The notes under the pieces: model-generated
Told to the model about the DNA's origin: nothing
Seen by the model: the letters and a program-made list of their open reading frames with translations, nothing else
The model's database searches: none
Shown here: positions 45,101 through 60,700 of the stretch, piece by piece
Position numbering within the stretch: the first letter of the stretch is position 1
How the letters are laid out: every line of letters starts with the position of its first letter
Translations under genes and position numbers: made by a program
Origin: Pleodorina starrii
Lineage: Eukaryota; Chlorophyta; Chlorophyceae; Chlamydomonadales; Volvocaceae
Assembly (NCBI GenBank): GCA_030267565.1
Contig: BRXU01000009.1
Location: forward strand, 890,001 to 954,000
Reading direction: 5' to 3'
DNA: 64,000 bases

Positions 45101-48100
45101 CACCCTCCCCGCAGTCCCTTCGCTGCGGTATATTTTTTCTTACCCTATTTGAACCCCGCATCCCACCTGAACTCCCAACCCCGCAGGAGCGGGACATGTT
45201 TTGGAAGCGGGAGCTTTCGGAGCGGACCGTCGCGCTGACGGACCTGGAGCGGCGGCTCAAGCAGGCGCAGGAGCAGGCGGCGCGGGACGCGGAGGCGCTG
45301 CAGGTGGGTGGTGTGGCGTGGCGTGGCGTGGCGCGGCGTGCGTGCGAGGACGCGGGGAACGTAACGCGTGGTCCGCTGTGCACTCTCTGAGCACTCGCAC
45401 CCCATTTCGTGAGGTAGAGCAAAGCTGACGGTCCAGGGCGCCTTTGCGCGTGCATGCTGTGCGAGGCAACCCGGACGCGCTAATCACCGCGCATTGTGCT
45501 GAGAGTGTGCGCCGTTGCTATTTGCCTGATCAAACGATCATGCCCGTGCAAATAAGAGGTGCACGTTCGCGTCCCGTGCTAACAGGAGTTCTAAAATAGG
45601 CATGCCGGCGTGAACAGGGATGCACAAGCAGGGATTGATAGTAGTTGTTTGTCCGTGTGAACAGGAGCTGAGGGCAGAAGCGGAGAAGCTGCGCCGCGAG
45701 TCGGCCGCCGCCGCCGCCAGCGCCGCCGCCGCGGAGGCGACGCTCCGGCGGGAGGTCGAGGCGCTGCAGGCCGCCCTGGAGCGCGCGCAGCACAGTACGG
45801 CTTACGGGTACGGCGATCACGACAGCCATGCGGAGAAGGAGCTGGCGTCGGCGCGGGCGGAGGTGCTGCGGCTGCAGTCGGAGGCGCGCAGGCTGCAGGT
45901 GCGTGCTCGTGTATGTGTGCGTGTGTTTGCTGGTTTCGGAGCCAGGCCTGGAGAGTTGCGCTTGCGCTCGCCCGCTAGCGCGTGCTCGTGCAGGCTGACA
46001 TTTGATGGTCTCGAAGCGAAGCGCGTCGTGTTTCGTCATGTCCCTCCTCACGCCCCTCGTCTCTTTACCTCCGTCACCGCCGCTTCGCTCTCCACACAAC
46101 ACACACCCACACCCCCCGCTGTCCCTCCCCCCACCCAGGTCCAGCTGGAGACCGCGCACGCCTCCGCCTCCACCGCCGCCTCGGAGGCCTCCCGCTCCCA
46201 ACTGGAGGCCCGCAGCCTGGCCGCACAGCTGGCCGCAGCCGCTGCGGAGCGCGACGCCGCCACCGCGGAGCTGCGGCAGCTGAGCCACGTATACCAGCAG
46301 CACCTGGCGCAGCAGCGAGAGGAGATGCAGCAGATGCAGGTGGTGGCGGCCTCGTCCGGCTCGGCGGCTGGCTCCGGCTCGGCGGCACCGACGCCGCGGC
46401 TGGTGAGTGCGCGGAAGCGCCCGTGCCGTGACCGCGACCGTGACTGCCTCTGTCGTTTCTTTTTCTGCGCGGAAGCTGGCGGAAGCGGAAGCTTTCGTCG
46501 TGACCGTGACTGCCTCTTGTTTTTTTTGCACGGATGTGTTCGTCGGGACGGTGATCGTGTCGACGCGGTATGTACGCGTGGGGCTGTGGTTGTTGTGCGC
46601 GTTTTCCAAACACCTCCCAATCGCGCCGTTGTGGCCGTCCGCGTCGCCGTTCCACTGCTGTCCCCGTTCCACTGCTGTGGTTCGTGCTTCTCGCCCCGCC
46701 CCCCCAGGTGAGTCGCCAGGAAAGCGCCGTCTCGCCCCGAATGTCCATTGTCGCGGATGCCGCAGCGAGCGCCAACGCGGGCGGCGGCGGTGACCTGGCG
46801 GCCGCGGCCGCCGCCGCCAGTAGCCTGGCAGCGCTGGAGGCGGAGGTTTCGGAGCTGCGGGCGGCCCTGGAGGCGGCCGAGGGCGAGCGGGAGCGGCTCA
46901 AGGGGCAGCTGCTGAGGCTGAAGGCGCAGATGCTTCGGGAGCAGGAGGAGGAGGAGGACAAGGTGGGGCGGGGGAGCTGTGCTGGCTCTGGGACAACACC
47001 CCTTTGTTCATACTTGCCTTTTGTTTGCACCGTATTCGGACTGCTTTCCTGCACCCTTTTATTGACGCGCCTTGGGTGCCGCTTTTTGCCGCGACCGTGC
47101 GCCTCGGTCGGAACTGGTGAGCAGTTTGGCTGGCGCGTCGAGGCGGAGGTGAAGGCGGCCGAGGAGCGGCACGCGGCTCAGGTTTCGGAGCTGCGGGAGG
47201 CGCTGGAGGCGGCCAAGGCGGCGGCGCTGAGGCCGCAGGCGGAAGTCGCGGGTGAGCGCTCTGTCGCTCCGTCTACCTGGGGTGAAACCTGGGGCCACCC
47301 TTTAGGTCGCCGGGTGGACAGGGTCGAGGTGTCGGGGAAGACGCGCCGAGAAGCAGCACGAGCGGGCGCTGCGACCTGCGAGAGAGAGAGATGAGCCGCT
47401 AGATGCGCCGCCTCCCTTTCCCGGCGTGGGAAAGTCGTCAAGACACCAATTAGAACTTAAGCTGAAGCTAGCTGTGACTGTTTTCTTTATATTTTTTCTG
47501 CCCTGCTGCAGCTCTCAACGAGGCGCTGGAGCTGAAGGACACAGAGATCCAGAACCTGCAGGTACGGCTTGAAGCGGACGGTTGTTGTGGCGGTTAAAGT
47601 GGTTGTGGCGGTTGTGACAACTCGGCAGTGTCACACGGGACAGTTCTGGCGGCACACGGGACGGTGCTGCCCTCCGCCGCCGGGATGGGACGGGAACTGG
47701 GCATGCGTGCATACTCGCGCGGCGCGGTGCGGTGCTCTGCTTGCGCTGGCTCGAGTGCCGTCTCGCCCCCGACGGGGGCATTCATCCCACCCGCTTCCTT
47801 ACTGATCCTGCGGACCGAACGGACGAATGAACGAACGCACCAGGCCGCGCTGGGTGAATTGACGTATGAGAGCGAAGCTGCCGAGAAGCTGCGGCTGGAG
47901 GTCCGCGCCGCCGCCAACAAGGTGAGCCGCCTGCAGCAGGAGCTGGCGGCGGCGCAGGCGGCGGTGGGGGCGGCGGCGGCGGAGCGCGAGGCGGCGGACA
48001 AGCTGGTGGAGCAGGTACGACATACCGGTACGACGGAATGGCCTGCATGAACACTTACCTCGTTTAACTGGGCGGTACACGCGACGGCAAGCGGCGGGAG

Positions 48101-50029
48101 CGCCCGTGATGAGATCTGCCCCTCCGTTGGGCGCAATTGTTCCCCAGATGCGACTTCCCAGCGCGCCTCACGGCTGTCATCGAGTTCTCGGTTTCGGAGC
48201 CAGGCCATACTCCTCACGCTACCGGGTTTACATCCCCTGACCCCGCTTCATCCTGTCCCGTCCTGCCTCCCGGTCTTGCCCCTATCCACACTTCCTGTTT
48301 CTGTGCCCCTCTCCTTGCCGCGGTCACCCTCCCTCTCCTCCCTCTCCTCCGCTGCCCGGCTCCAGACCCGCGCCTCCCTCGCCGCGGTGGCCGCCTCTGA
48401 GGCGCGCACCGCCGACGAGTGCGCCATGCTGCGCCGCGCTCTGGACCAGGCGGTGGCGCAGGCGGCCGCCATGAGCTCCGAAACCAACGGCATGGTGGAC
48501 CGCCGCATCATGGGCAAGCTGCTGCTCACCTACTTTCAGCGCAACCACAGCAAGGAGGTGAGGGGAGGGAAGCGGGGAGGAGCGGGGGCGTGGCTGGGCC
48601 GCAAGGAGGTGCGGGAAGCGGCTCATGCCACGCGCCGACCCCGCTGCTTGCGAACCCTGGAAAACCCTAAAACCCTAGACCCTAAAACCAAGGGGGCGAC
48701 AAAAGGGCTTCACTAACGCGTAGTGGCCCTTGTTGCCCGCCTTGGCCCCTCCCTCCCTCACTTTCCTTTTCGCCTGCCACGCTCCACACACAGGTTCTCC
48801 AGCTGATGGCCCGCATGCTCAACATGAGCGACGAGGACCGCGCCGCGCTGGGCCTGCTGGGCACCCGGCGAGGCCTGCTCAGCCGAGTGGCGGGTGCTCC
48901 CTTCGCGCTCGTCAGCGGTGCAGGCCGCATGCTGGTGCGCGCGGGCTCGCAGGGCAGCGGCGGCGCCAGCCCCGGCGCGCCGCCGCCGCACGGCGGCGCC
49001 GGCGGCGACTCGTTGGCCGACCAGTGGGTGCAGTTCCTGCTGAGTCAGGATGAGGCGGCGCAGCGGCAGCAGGCGGCGCTTGAGCTGCAGCAGCAGCTGC
49101 TGCTCCAACAGCAACAACAGCAGCAGCAGCAGAACCACAGACAGCACGACACAGGAGGACAGCAGCAGCATCACCACCACCCGCCACCTCAGCAGCCGCA
49201 GCAGCAGCACGCCCCGCCGCACGGCGGGTACGGCGGACAGCCTCCGTACCCACCACCCGCCGCCGCTCCCCAGTCGACTTCGGCGCAGCAGAACCCGATG
49301 CACGCTACGTTGTTGAACCCGCCACAACCATCACAACCACCACAACCACCACAACCACCAACCACCTCACACCTGGGGCATTACGCGCCGGCGGCGCAGC
49401 AGAACCCTTACACCTACACCAGCAGCACAGGCTCCATGCAGCCGCATCTGCAGCAGGCCGGGTTGGGGTCATCGTCAGGACCGGCGGCGGCGGCGCAATC
49501 CTGGCGCGGCGGTGGCCCCTCTTCCGAGTCCATGTCGCATCCGCAGACGGAACAGGGGGCGCAGGTGCAGGTGCCGGTGCCGCCGCAGTACCGCTCCCAG
49601 CAGGAGCCGCTCTCCTTATCCGCGTTACAGGCTGCCGCAGGTCCGCAGTATGGTGCTGCTGCTGCGGCGGCGGCGGCGGCGGTACCACCCCAGCAGCCAC
49701 AGCTCGCAGCCTCCGCCTTGGCCCCGGCGTCGGCGGCCTCGGGAATGTTCTCGACGCCGCTGTCTGAGGCCCCACAGATGTCCTCTTGGCGACAGCAGCA
49801 ACAGCAATACCACCAGCAGCAGCAGCAGCAGGCGGAGCAGCAGCCCGGGCCCGGTGGCTACGGCTCAACGGGCGTGGGGCACGGCGGTGTCAACGGTAAC
49901 GGCTGGCGGGCAGCATCGGCGACGGCCACTCAGCCGCCGCCGCTTCCGCCGCTTCCGACGTCGTCCTTCTCCTCGTCTTCGCCAGCGCAACCGGCAAGGC
50001 CGCTGCCGCCCCACGCCGGGGACTGGTGA
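39150..50029 (+). CDS. GRAB-domain golgin (GMAP-210/Rud3, plant GC3/GC4-like), about 1900 aa
   Basis: Exons: 39150-39245, about 39374-40065 (probably with a 65-nt intron at 39452-39516), about 40386-40555, 40949-41044, 41358-41438, 41746-42981, 43085-43345, 43603-43728, 44025-44275, 44696-44915, 45187-45303, 45665-45898, 46139-46402, 46708-46962, 47125-47251, 47512-47561, 47844-48014, 48366-48557 and 48794-50029 (stop). The start MWGVIAGAASRAQNLA and the acidic EYDDAG are like plant golgin candidates. From exon 3 on, nearly everything is Ala/Glu/Arg-rich heptad coiled coil, extreme in 41746-42981. The last two exons carry MVDRRIMGKLLLTYFQRNHS followed by VLQLMARMLNMSDEDRAALG, matching the GRAB (GRIP-related ARF-binding) domain that anchors such golgins to cis-Golgi membranes through ARF1. 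SLADQWVQFLLSQ follows, as in GC3-type proteins, then a Gln/Pro/Ser-rich tail of about 300 residues. Known golgins of this type tether vesicles. The exon 2-3 junctions are the uncertain part. Confidence 0.85.
44292..44330 (+). repeat. GGT triplet microsatellite, intronic
   Basis: About a dozen GGT triplets lie just inside the golgin intron that starts at 44276. Confidence 0.8.
49075..49215 (+). repeat. CAG/CAA-rich polyglutamine-coding stretch
   Basis: CAG and CAA triplets in the last golgin exon encode Gln runs, followed by His/Pro-rich sequence. More Gln-rich runs occur near 49790-49850. It looks like an expandable disordered tail. Confidence 0.75.
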
Positions 50030-51428
50030 GGAGGGAGAGATGCGGGAGGACGGCCTTGGCTGTTGGGTTTTCATTCGCGGATTTGGATCCGAGACGGTGG
50101 ATCTGGATTCGGGATGGGCGGACTCGAGGCCCTAAACAATGACGCGGCGCATGGCTACTCTCCGTGCGCTGCATGATAAGCGGGAAGAAGGCTGTGCGTT
50201 GGTCGTTGCTGAGTGTGTGGATACATTGGGGTACGGTACATGTGGGGTGTTGGGAAGCCAACTTGTTCAGTCAAGAGGTCCGGGCTGCGCAGGGACTCGG
50301 AAACGCAGCGAGCGAGGAAGGGGGCCCCCGACGGCACCGCTCGCTCCCCAGCTTGCACCCGAGTCCCTCCGTTGCGTTGGTGCAGCATTCTCGTCGTGGG
50401 CATGTGGCGGACATGTGCCCGACACCAGGCATACACGGTGGCGCATTTTATTTATATCTTTTTTCAGATGCATTGCGCGTTGCTTGTGTGCTCACGGCTG
50501 GGGTGGGGACGTGGGGAAGGTCCCATGCCTGGCAGTGTTGCGTTAAAATCAAGAACCAGCAAAACGCCAGTTTGATGGTAATGGAATGTCGGAATTTGGG
50601 TGGTGCGGAGTCGAGGGAGTGTAAGGGGAGGGGGCATGGGCGCGAGAGCATCGGGATCCCGTCACTGGGTTTCCCCTGGGTAGAGCAGTTGCGAGAAGTC
50701 TGGAGGCATTGCATGGGGGCAATGGGAGAGGGGAGGGGACAGCCGAAACCGGCACGCGACTGGGAATGCAACACGCAGCCAGGAAGTCATTATACGTTGC
50801 GGTGGGTGCGGGGCAGGTTGGTTCATGCTTGGGGGATGAGCCGGGGTGAGGTGTGCAGGGTGCATGCATTTGGGGGGGCGGGGCATTGCGCTGGGACGGT
50901 TAGTGGGGAAGTTGGATGGGCAGGGAAAGCCCTGTCGGGGGACGTTAGTTGTTGTGGGCTGTGCGAAGCAGCTGGATTGGTCTATTAAACGGATTGGTCT
51001 AACCATTTAGTGGCCGGCGTTGGGCGGGACGACAGCGCGAGAGGGTTTTTCTGAGGTGCGGCACATGCGCCCGGCGTCACGCAATATGGAAGGAGTGAAC
51101 GCCGGCGGGTGTTACTGGGGATGCCGGGCGGTAGCGTAGCGTTTGCTTGACACTGTTTGGAGTGTTTGTCTTGAGCTTGGTTGTTTTGGATCTGATCATC
51201 TGCGCTCCCTAGGGCAGCTGCAAGTCCTCGCGTCGGTCATCTGCTGCCGCCTCGCGGCTCGCTCTAGGGGCTTTTGTGCCTGTGTAAGGAGTTTATTGTT
51301 CGTTGATGATTTCAGCCGGCATAGGTGCCTACGCACTTCGGGTTCGCAGAGGCCGAGCTGGCTGCTTCAGTACGCTGGGAGGTCTATGGTTTTTGGTTTA
51401 CATGCCCGGCAGGCTTTGACCCCGACGC
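50030..51428 (+). other. Golgin 3' flank
   Basis: No gene is supported. The first about 600 nt is likely 3' UTR. The remainder is G-rich plus-strand sequence with no coding signature. Confidence 0.5.
50620..50624 (+). terminator. Candidate poly(A) signal TGTAA for the golgin gene
   Basis: TGTAA lies about 590 nt after the golgin stop codon. Another is at 51283-51287; the nearer one is the better candidate. Confidence 0.4.
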
Positions 51429-51722
51429 TGGGCTTTGACGGCCCAGCCAGACAGCCCAGCCCCATGGGTCAGCCGCATGGGTCAGCCCCACCAGACAGCC
51501 CCACGGCTCAGCCCCACGGCCTAGCCCCACGGGTCAGCCCCACAGGTCAGCCCCCTTGGGTAAGTCCCATGGGTCAGCCCCACGGGTCAGCCCCCTTGGG
51601 TCAGCCCCTTGGGTCAGCCTACAAATCAGCCCCATAGGTCAGATCCACAGCCTAGCCCCATGGGTCAGCCCAATGGCCCAGCCCCACAGGTCAGGCCCAC
51701 GGGTCAGCCCCTTTGGGTCAGC
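51429..51722 (+). repeat. 13-bp-type minisatellite (GGGTCAGCCCCAC and variants)
   Basis: About twenty irregular units of GGGTCAGCCCCA(C/T) with inserted CCTTG, CAG and AGAC segments run directly up to the start of the 14-bp satellite. The junction is sharp, near 51722. Confidence 0.85.
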
Positions 51723-54700
51723 CACACACACGCACACGCACACACGCAAACGTACACACGCACACGTACACACGCACACGCACACACGTACACACGCACA
51801 CGTACACACGCACACGTACACACGCGCACGTACACACGCACACGGACACACGCACACGGACACACGCACACGGACACACGCACACGGACACACGCACACA
51901 CGCACACACGCACACGTACACACGCACACGTACACACGCACACGTACACACGTACACGGACACACGCACACGGACACACGCACACGCACACACACACACG
52001 GACACACGCACACGGACACACGCACACACGCACACACGCACACGTACACACGCACACGTACACACGTACACACGCACACGTACACACGCACACGTACACA
52101 CGCGCACGTACACACGCGCACGTACACACGCACACGGACACACGCACACGCACACACGTACACACGCACACGTACACACGCACACGTACACACGCGCACG
52201 TACACACGCACACGGACACACGCACACGGACACACGCACACGGACACACGCACACGGACACACGCACACGGACACACGCACACGGACACACGCACACGGA
52301 CACACGCACACGGACACACGCACACGTACACACGCACACGGACACACGCACACGGACACACGCACACGGACACATGCACACGGACACACGCACACGGACA
52401 CACGCACACGGACACACGCACACGGACACACGCACACGGACACACGCTCACGGACACACGCACACGGACACACGCACACGGACACACGCACACGGACACA
52501 CGCACACGGACACACGCACACGGACACACGCACACGGACACACGCACACGGACACACGCACACGGACACACGCACACGGACACACGCACACGGACTCACG
52601 CACACGCACACACGCACACGGACACACGCACACGGACACACGCTCACGGACACACGCACACGGACACACGCACACGGACACACGCACACGGACACACGCA
52701 CACGGACACACGCACACGGACACACGCTCACGGACACACGCACACGCACATGCACACACGTACACACGCACACGTACACACGCACACGTACACACGCGCA
52801 CGTACACACGCACACGGACACACGCACACGGACACACGCACACGGACACACGCACACGGACACACGCACACGGACACACGCACACGGACACACGCACACG
52901 GACACACGTACACGGACACACGCACACGGACACACGCACACGGACACACGCACACGGACACACGCACACGGACACACGCACACGGACACACGCACACGGA
53001 CACACGCACACGGACACACGCACACGGACACACGCACACGGACACACGCACACGGACACACGCACACGGACACACGCACACGGACACACGCACACGGACA
53101 CACGCACACGGACTCACGCACACGCACACACGCACACGCACACACGCACACGCACACATGCACACGTACACACGCACACGGACACACGCACACGGACACA
53201 CGCACACGGACACACGCACACGGACACACGCACACGGACACACGCACACGGACACACGCACACGGACACACGCACACGGACACACGCACACGGACACACG
53301 CACACGGACACACGCTCACGGACACACGCACACGGACACACGCACACGGACACACGCACACGGACACACGCACACGGACACACGCACACGGACACACGCA
53401 CACGGACACACGCTCACGGACACACGCACACGGACACACGCACACGGACACACGCACACGGACACACGCACACGGACACACGCACACGGACACACGCACA
53501 CGGACACACGCACACGGACACACGCACACGGACACACGCACACGGACACACGCACACGGACACACGCACACGGACACACGCACACGGACACACGCACACG
53601 GACACACGCACACGGACACACGCACACGGACACACGCACACGGACACACGCACACGGACACACGCACACGGACACACGCACACGGACACACGCACACGGA
53701 CACACGCACACGGACACACGCACACGGACACACGCACACGGACACACGCACACGGACACACGCACACGGACACACGCACACGGACACACGCACACGGACA
53801 CACGCACACGGACACACGCACACGGACACACGCACACGGACACACGCACACGGACACACGCTCACGGACACACGCTCACGGACACACGCTCACGGACACA
53901 CGCACACGGACACACGCACACGGACACACGCACACGGACACACGCACACGGACACACGCACACGGACACACGCACACGGACACACGCACACGGACACACG
54001 CACACGGACACACGCACACGGACACACGCACACGGACACACGCACACGGACACACGCTCACGGACACACGCTCACGGACACACGCTCACGGACACACGCT
54101 CACGGACACACGCACACGGACACACGCACACGGACACACGCACACGCACACACGCACACGGACACACGCACACGTACACACGTACACACGCACACGGACA
54201 CACGCACACGGACACACGCACACGGACACACGCACACGGACACACGCACACGGACACACGCACACGGACACACGCACACGCACACACACACACGGACACA
54301 CGCACACGGACACACGCACACACGCACACACGCACACGTACACACGCACACGTACACACGTACACACGCACACGTACACACGCACACGTACACACGCGCA
54401 CGTACACACGCGCACGTACACACGCACACGGACACACGCACACGGACACACGCACACGGACACACGCACACGGACACACGCACACGGACACACGCACACG
54501 GACACACGCACACGGACACACGCACACGGACACACGCACACGGACACACGCACACGGACACACGCACACGGACACACGCACACGGACACACGCACACGGA
54601 CACACGCACACGGACACACGCACACGGACACACGCACACGGACACACGCACACGGACACACGCACACGGACACACGCACACGGACACACGCACACGGACA

Positions 54701-57700
54701 CACGCACACGGACACACGCACACGGACACACGCACACGGACACACGCACACGGACACACGCACACGGACACACGCACACGGACACACGCACACGGACACA
54801 CGCACACGGACACACGCACACGGACACACGCACACGGACACACGCACACGGACACACGCACACGGACACACGCACACGGACACACGCACACGGACACACG
54901 CACACGGACACACGCACACGGACACACGCACACGGACACACGCACACGGACACACGCACACGGACACACGCACACGGACACACGCACACGGACACACGCA
55001 CACGGACACACGCACACGGACACACGCACACGGACACACGCACACGGACACACGCACACGGACACACGCTCACGGACACACGCACACGGACACACGCACA
55101 CGGACACACGCACACGGACACACGCACACGGACACACGCACACGGACACACGCACACGGACACACGCACACGGACACACGCACACGGACACACGCACACG
55201 GACACACGCACACGGACACACGCACACGGACACACGCACACGGACACACGCACACGGACACACGCTCACGGACACACGCTCACGGACACACGCACACGGA
55301 CACACGCACACGGACACACGCACACGGACACACGCACACGGACACACGCACACGGACACACGCACACGGACACACGCACACGGACACACGCACACGGACA
55401 CACGCACACGGACACACGCACACGGACACACGCACACGGACACACGCACACGGACACACGCACACGGACACACGCACACGGACACACGCACACGACACAC
55501 GCACACGACACACGCACACGGACACACGCACACACGCACACACGCACACGTACACACGCACACGTACACACGTACACACGCACACGTACACACGCACACG
55601 TACACACGCACACGGACACACGCACACGGACACACGCACACGGACACACGCACACGGACACACGCACACGGACACACGCACACGGACACACGCACACGGA
55701 CACACGCACACGGACACACGCACACGGACACACGCACACGGACACACGCACACGGACACACGCACACGGACACACGCACACGGACACACGCACACGGACA
55801 CACGCACACGGACACACGCACACGGACACACGCACACGGACACACGCACACGGACACACGCACACGGACACACGCACACGGACACACGCACACGGACACA
55901 CGCACACGGACACACGCACACGGACACACGCACACGGACACACGCACACGGACACACGCACACGGACACACGCACACGGACACACGCACACGGACACACG
56001 CACACGGACACACGCACACGGACACACGCACACGGACACACGCACACGGACACACGCACACGGACACACGCACACGGACACACGCACACGGACACACGCA
56101 CACGGACACACGCACACGGACACACGCACACGGACACACGCACACGGACACACGCACACGGACACACGCACACGGACACACGCACACGGACACACGCACA
56201 CGGACACACGCACACGGACACACGCACACGGACACACGCACACGGACACACGCACACGGACACACGCACACGGACACACGCACACGGACACACGCACACG
56301 GACACACGCACACGGACACACGCACACGGACACACGCACACGGACACACGCACACGGACACACGCACACGGACACACGCACACGGACACACGCACACGGA
56401 CACACGCACACGGACACACGCACACGGACACACGCACACGGACACACGCACACGGACACACGCACACGGACACACGCACACGGACACACGCACACGGACA
56501 CACGCACACGGACACACGCACACGGACACACGCACACGGACACACGCACACGGACACACGCACACGGACACACGCACACGGACACACGCACACGGACACA
56601 CGCACACGGACACACGCACACGGACACACGCACACGGACACACGCACACGGACACACGCACACGGACACACGCACACGGACACACGCACACGGACACACG
56701 CACACGGACACACGCACACGGACACACGCACACGGACACACGCACACGGACACACGCACACGGACACACGCACACGGACACACGCACACGGACACACGCA
56801 CACGGACACACGCACACGGACACACGCACACGGACACACGCACACGGACACACGCACACGGACACACGCACACGGACACACGCACACGGACACACGCACA
56901 CGGACACACGCACACGGACACACGCACACGGACACACGCACACGGACACACGCACACGGACACACGCACACGGACACACGCACACGGACACACGCACACG
57001 GACACACGCACACGGACACACGCACACGGACACACGCACACGGACACACGCACACGGACACACGCACACGGACACACGCACACGGACACACGCACACGGA
57101 CACACGCACACGCACACACGCACACGCACACACGCACACGGACACACGCACACGGACACACGCACACGGACACACGCACACGGACACACGCACACGGACA
57201 CACGCACACGGACACACGCACACGGACACACGCACACGGACACACGCACACGGACACACGCACACGGACACACGCACACGGACACACGCACACGGACACA
57301 CGCACACGCACACACGCACACGCACACACGCACACGCACACACGCACACGGACACACGCACACGGACACACGCACACGGACACACGCACACGGACACACG
57401 CACACGGACACACGCACACGGACACACGCACACGGACACACGCACACGGACACACGCACACGGACACACGCACACGGACACACGCACACGGACACACGCA
57501 CACGGACACACGCACACGGACACACGCACACGGACACACGCACACGGACACACGCACACGGACACACGCACACGGACACACGCACACGGACACACGCACA
57601 CGGACACACGCACACGGACACACGCACACGGACACACGCACACGGACACACGCACACGGACACACGCACACGGACACACGCACACGGACACACGCACACG

Positions 57701-60700
57701 GACACACGCACACGGACACACGCACACGGACACACGCACACGGACACACGCACACGGACACACGCACACGGACACACGCACACGGACACACGCACACGGA
57801 CACACGCACACGGACACACGCACACGGACACACGCACACGGACACACGCACACGGACACACGCACACGGACACACGCACACGGACACACGCACACGGACA
57901 CACGCACACGGACACACGCACACGGACACACGCACACGGACACACGCACACGGACACACGCACACGGACACACGCACACGGACACACGCACACGGACACA
58001 CGCACACGGACACACGCACACGGACACACGCACACGGACACACGCACACGGACACACGCACACGGACACACGCACACGGACACACGCACACGGACACACG
58101 CACACGGACACACGCACACGGACACACGCACACGGACACACGCACACGGACACACGCACACGGACACACGCACACGGACACACGCACACGGACACACGCA
58201 CACGGACACACGCACACGGACACACGCACACGGACACACGCACACGGACACACGCACACGGACCACGCACACACACACGCACACGGACACACGCACACGG
58301 ACACACGCACACGGACACACGCACACGGACACACGCACACGGACACACGCACACGGACACACGCACACGGACACCCGCACACGGACACACGCACACGGAC
58401 ACACGCACACGGACACACGCACACGACACACGCACACGGACACACGCACACGGACACACGCACACGGACACACGCACACGGACACACGCACACGGACACA
58501 CGCACACGGACACACGCACACGGACACACGCACACGGACACACGCACACGGACACACGCACACGGACACACGCACACGGACACACGCACACGGACACACG
58601 CACACGGACACACGCACACGGACACACGCACACGGACACACGCACACGGACACACGCACACGGACACACGCACACGGACACACGCACACGGACACACGCA
58701 CACGGACACACGCACACGGACACACGCACACGGACACACGCACACGGACACACGCACACGGACACACGCACACGGACACACGCACACGGACACACGCACA
58801 CGGACACACGCACACGGACACACGCACACGGACACACGCACACGGACACACGCACACGGACACACGCACACGGACACACGCACACGGACACACGCACACG
58901 GACACACGCACACGGACACACGCACACGGACACACGCACACGGACACACGCACACGGACACACGCACACGACACACGCACCCGGCACACACGCACACGGC
59001 ACACACGCACACGGCCCACACGCCACCCGGACACACGCACACGGCCACAACGGCCCTACGGACACACGCACCCGGACACAGACACCGGACCCCACGCACA
59101 CGGCCACAACGCACCCGGACACACGCACCGGATCACACGCACACCGGACACACGCCACGACACACGCACACGGACACACGCACACGGACACACGCACACG
59201 GACACACGCACACGGACACACGCACACGGACACACGCACACGGACACACGCACACGGACACACGCACACGGACACACGCACACGGACACACGCACACGGA
59301 CACACGCACACGGACACACGCACACGGACACACGCACACGGACACACGCACACGGACACACGCACACGGACACACGCACACGGACACACGCACACGGACA
59401 CACGCACACGGACACACGCACACGGACACACGCACACGGACACACGCACACGGACACACGCACACGGACACACGCACACGGACACACGCACACGGACACA
59501 CGCACACGGACACACGCACACGGACACACGCACACGGACACACGCACACGGACACACGCACACGGACACACGCACACGGACACACGCACACGGACACACG
59601 CACACGGACACACGCACACGGACACACGCACACGGACACACGCACACGGACACACGCACACGGACACACGCACACGGACACACGCACACGGACACACGCA
59701 CACGGACACACGCACACGGACACACGCACACGGACACACGCACACGGACACACGCACACGGACACACGCACACGGACACACGCACACGGACACACGCACA
59801 CGGACACACGCACACGGACACACGCACACGGACACACGCACACGGACACACGCACACGGACACACGCACACGGACACACGCACACGGACACACGCACACG
59901 GACACACGCACACGGACACACGCACACGGACACACGCACACGGACACACGCACACGGACACACGCACACGGACACACGCACACGGACACACGCACACGGA
60001 CACACGCACACGGACACACGCACACGGACACACGCACACGGACACACGCACACGGACACACGCACACGGACACACGCACACGGACACACGCACACGGACA
60101 CACGCACACGGACACACGCACACGGACACACGCACACGGACACACGCACACGGACACACGCACACGGACACACGCACACGGACACACGCACACGGACACA
60201 CGCACACGGACACACGCACACGGACACACGCACACGGACACACGCACACGGACACACGCACACGGACACACGCACACGGACACACGCACACGGACACACG
60301 CACACGGACACACGCACACGGACACACGCACACGGACACACGCACACGGACACACGCACACGGACACACGCACACGGACACACGCACACGGACACACGCA
60401 CACGGACACACGCACACGGACACACGCACACGGACACACGCACACGGACACACGCACACGGACACACGCACACGGACACACGCACACGGACACACGCACA
60501 CGGACACACGCACACGGACACACGCACACGGACACACGCACACGGACACACGCACACGGACACACGCACACGGACACACGCACACGGACACACGCACACG
60601 GACACACGCACACGGACACACGCACACGGACACACGCACACGGACACACGCACACGGACACACGCACACGGACACACGCACACGGACACACGCACACGGT

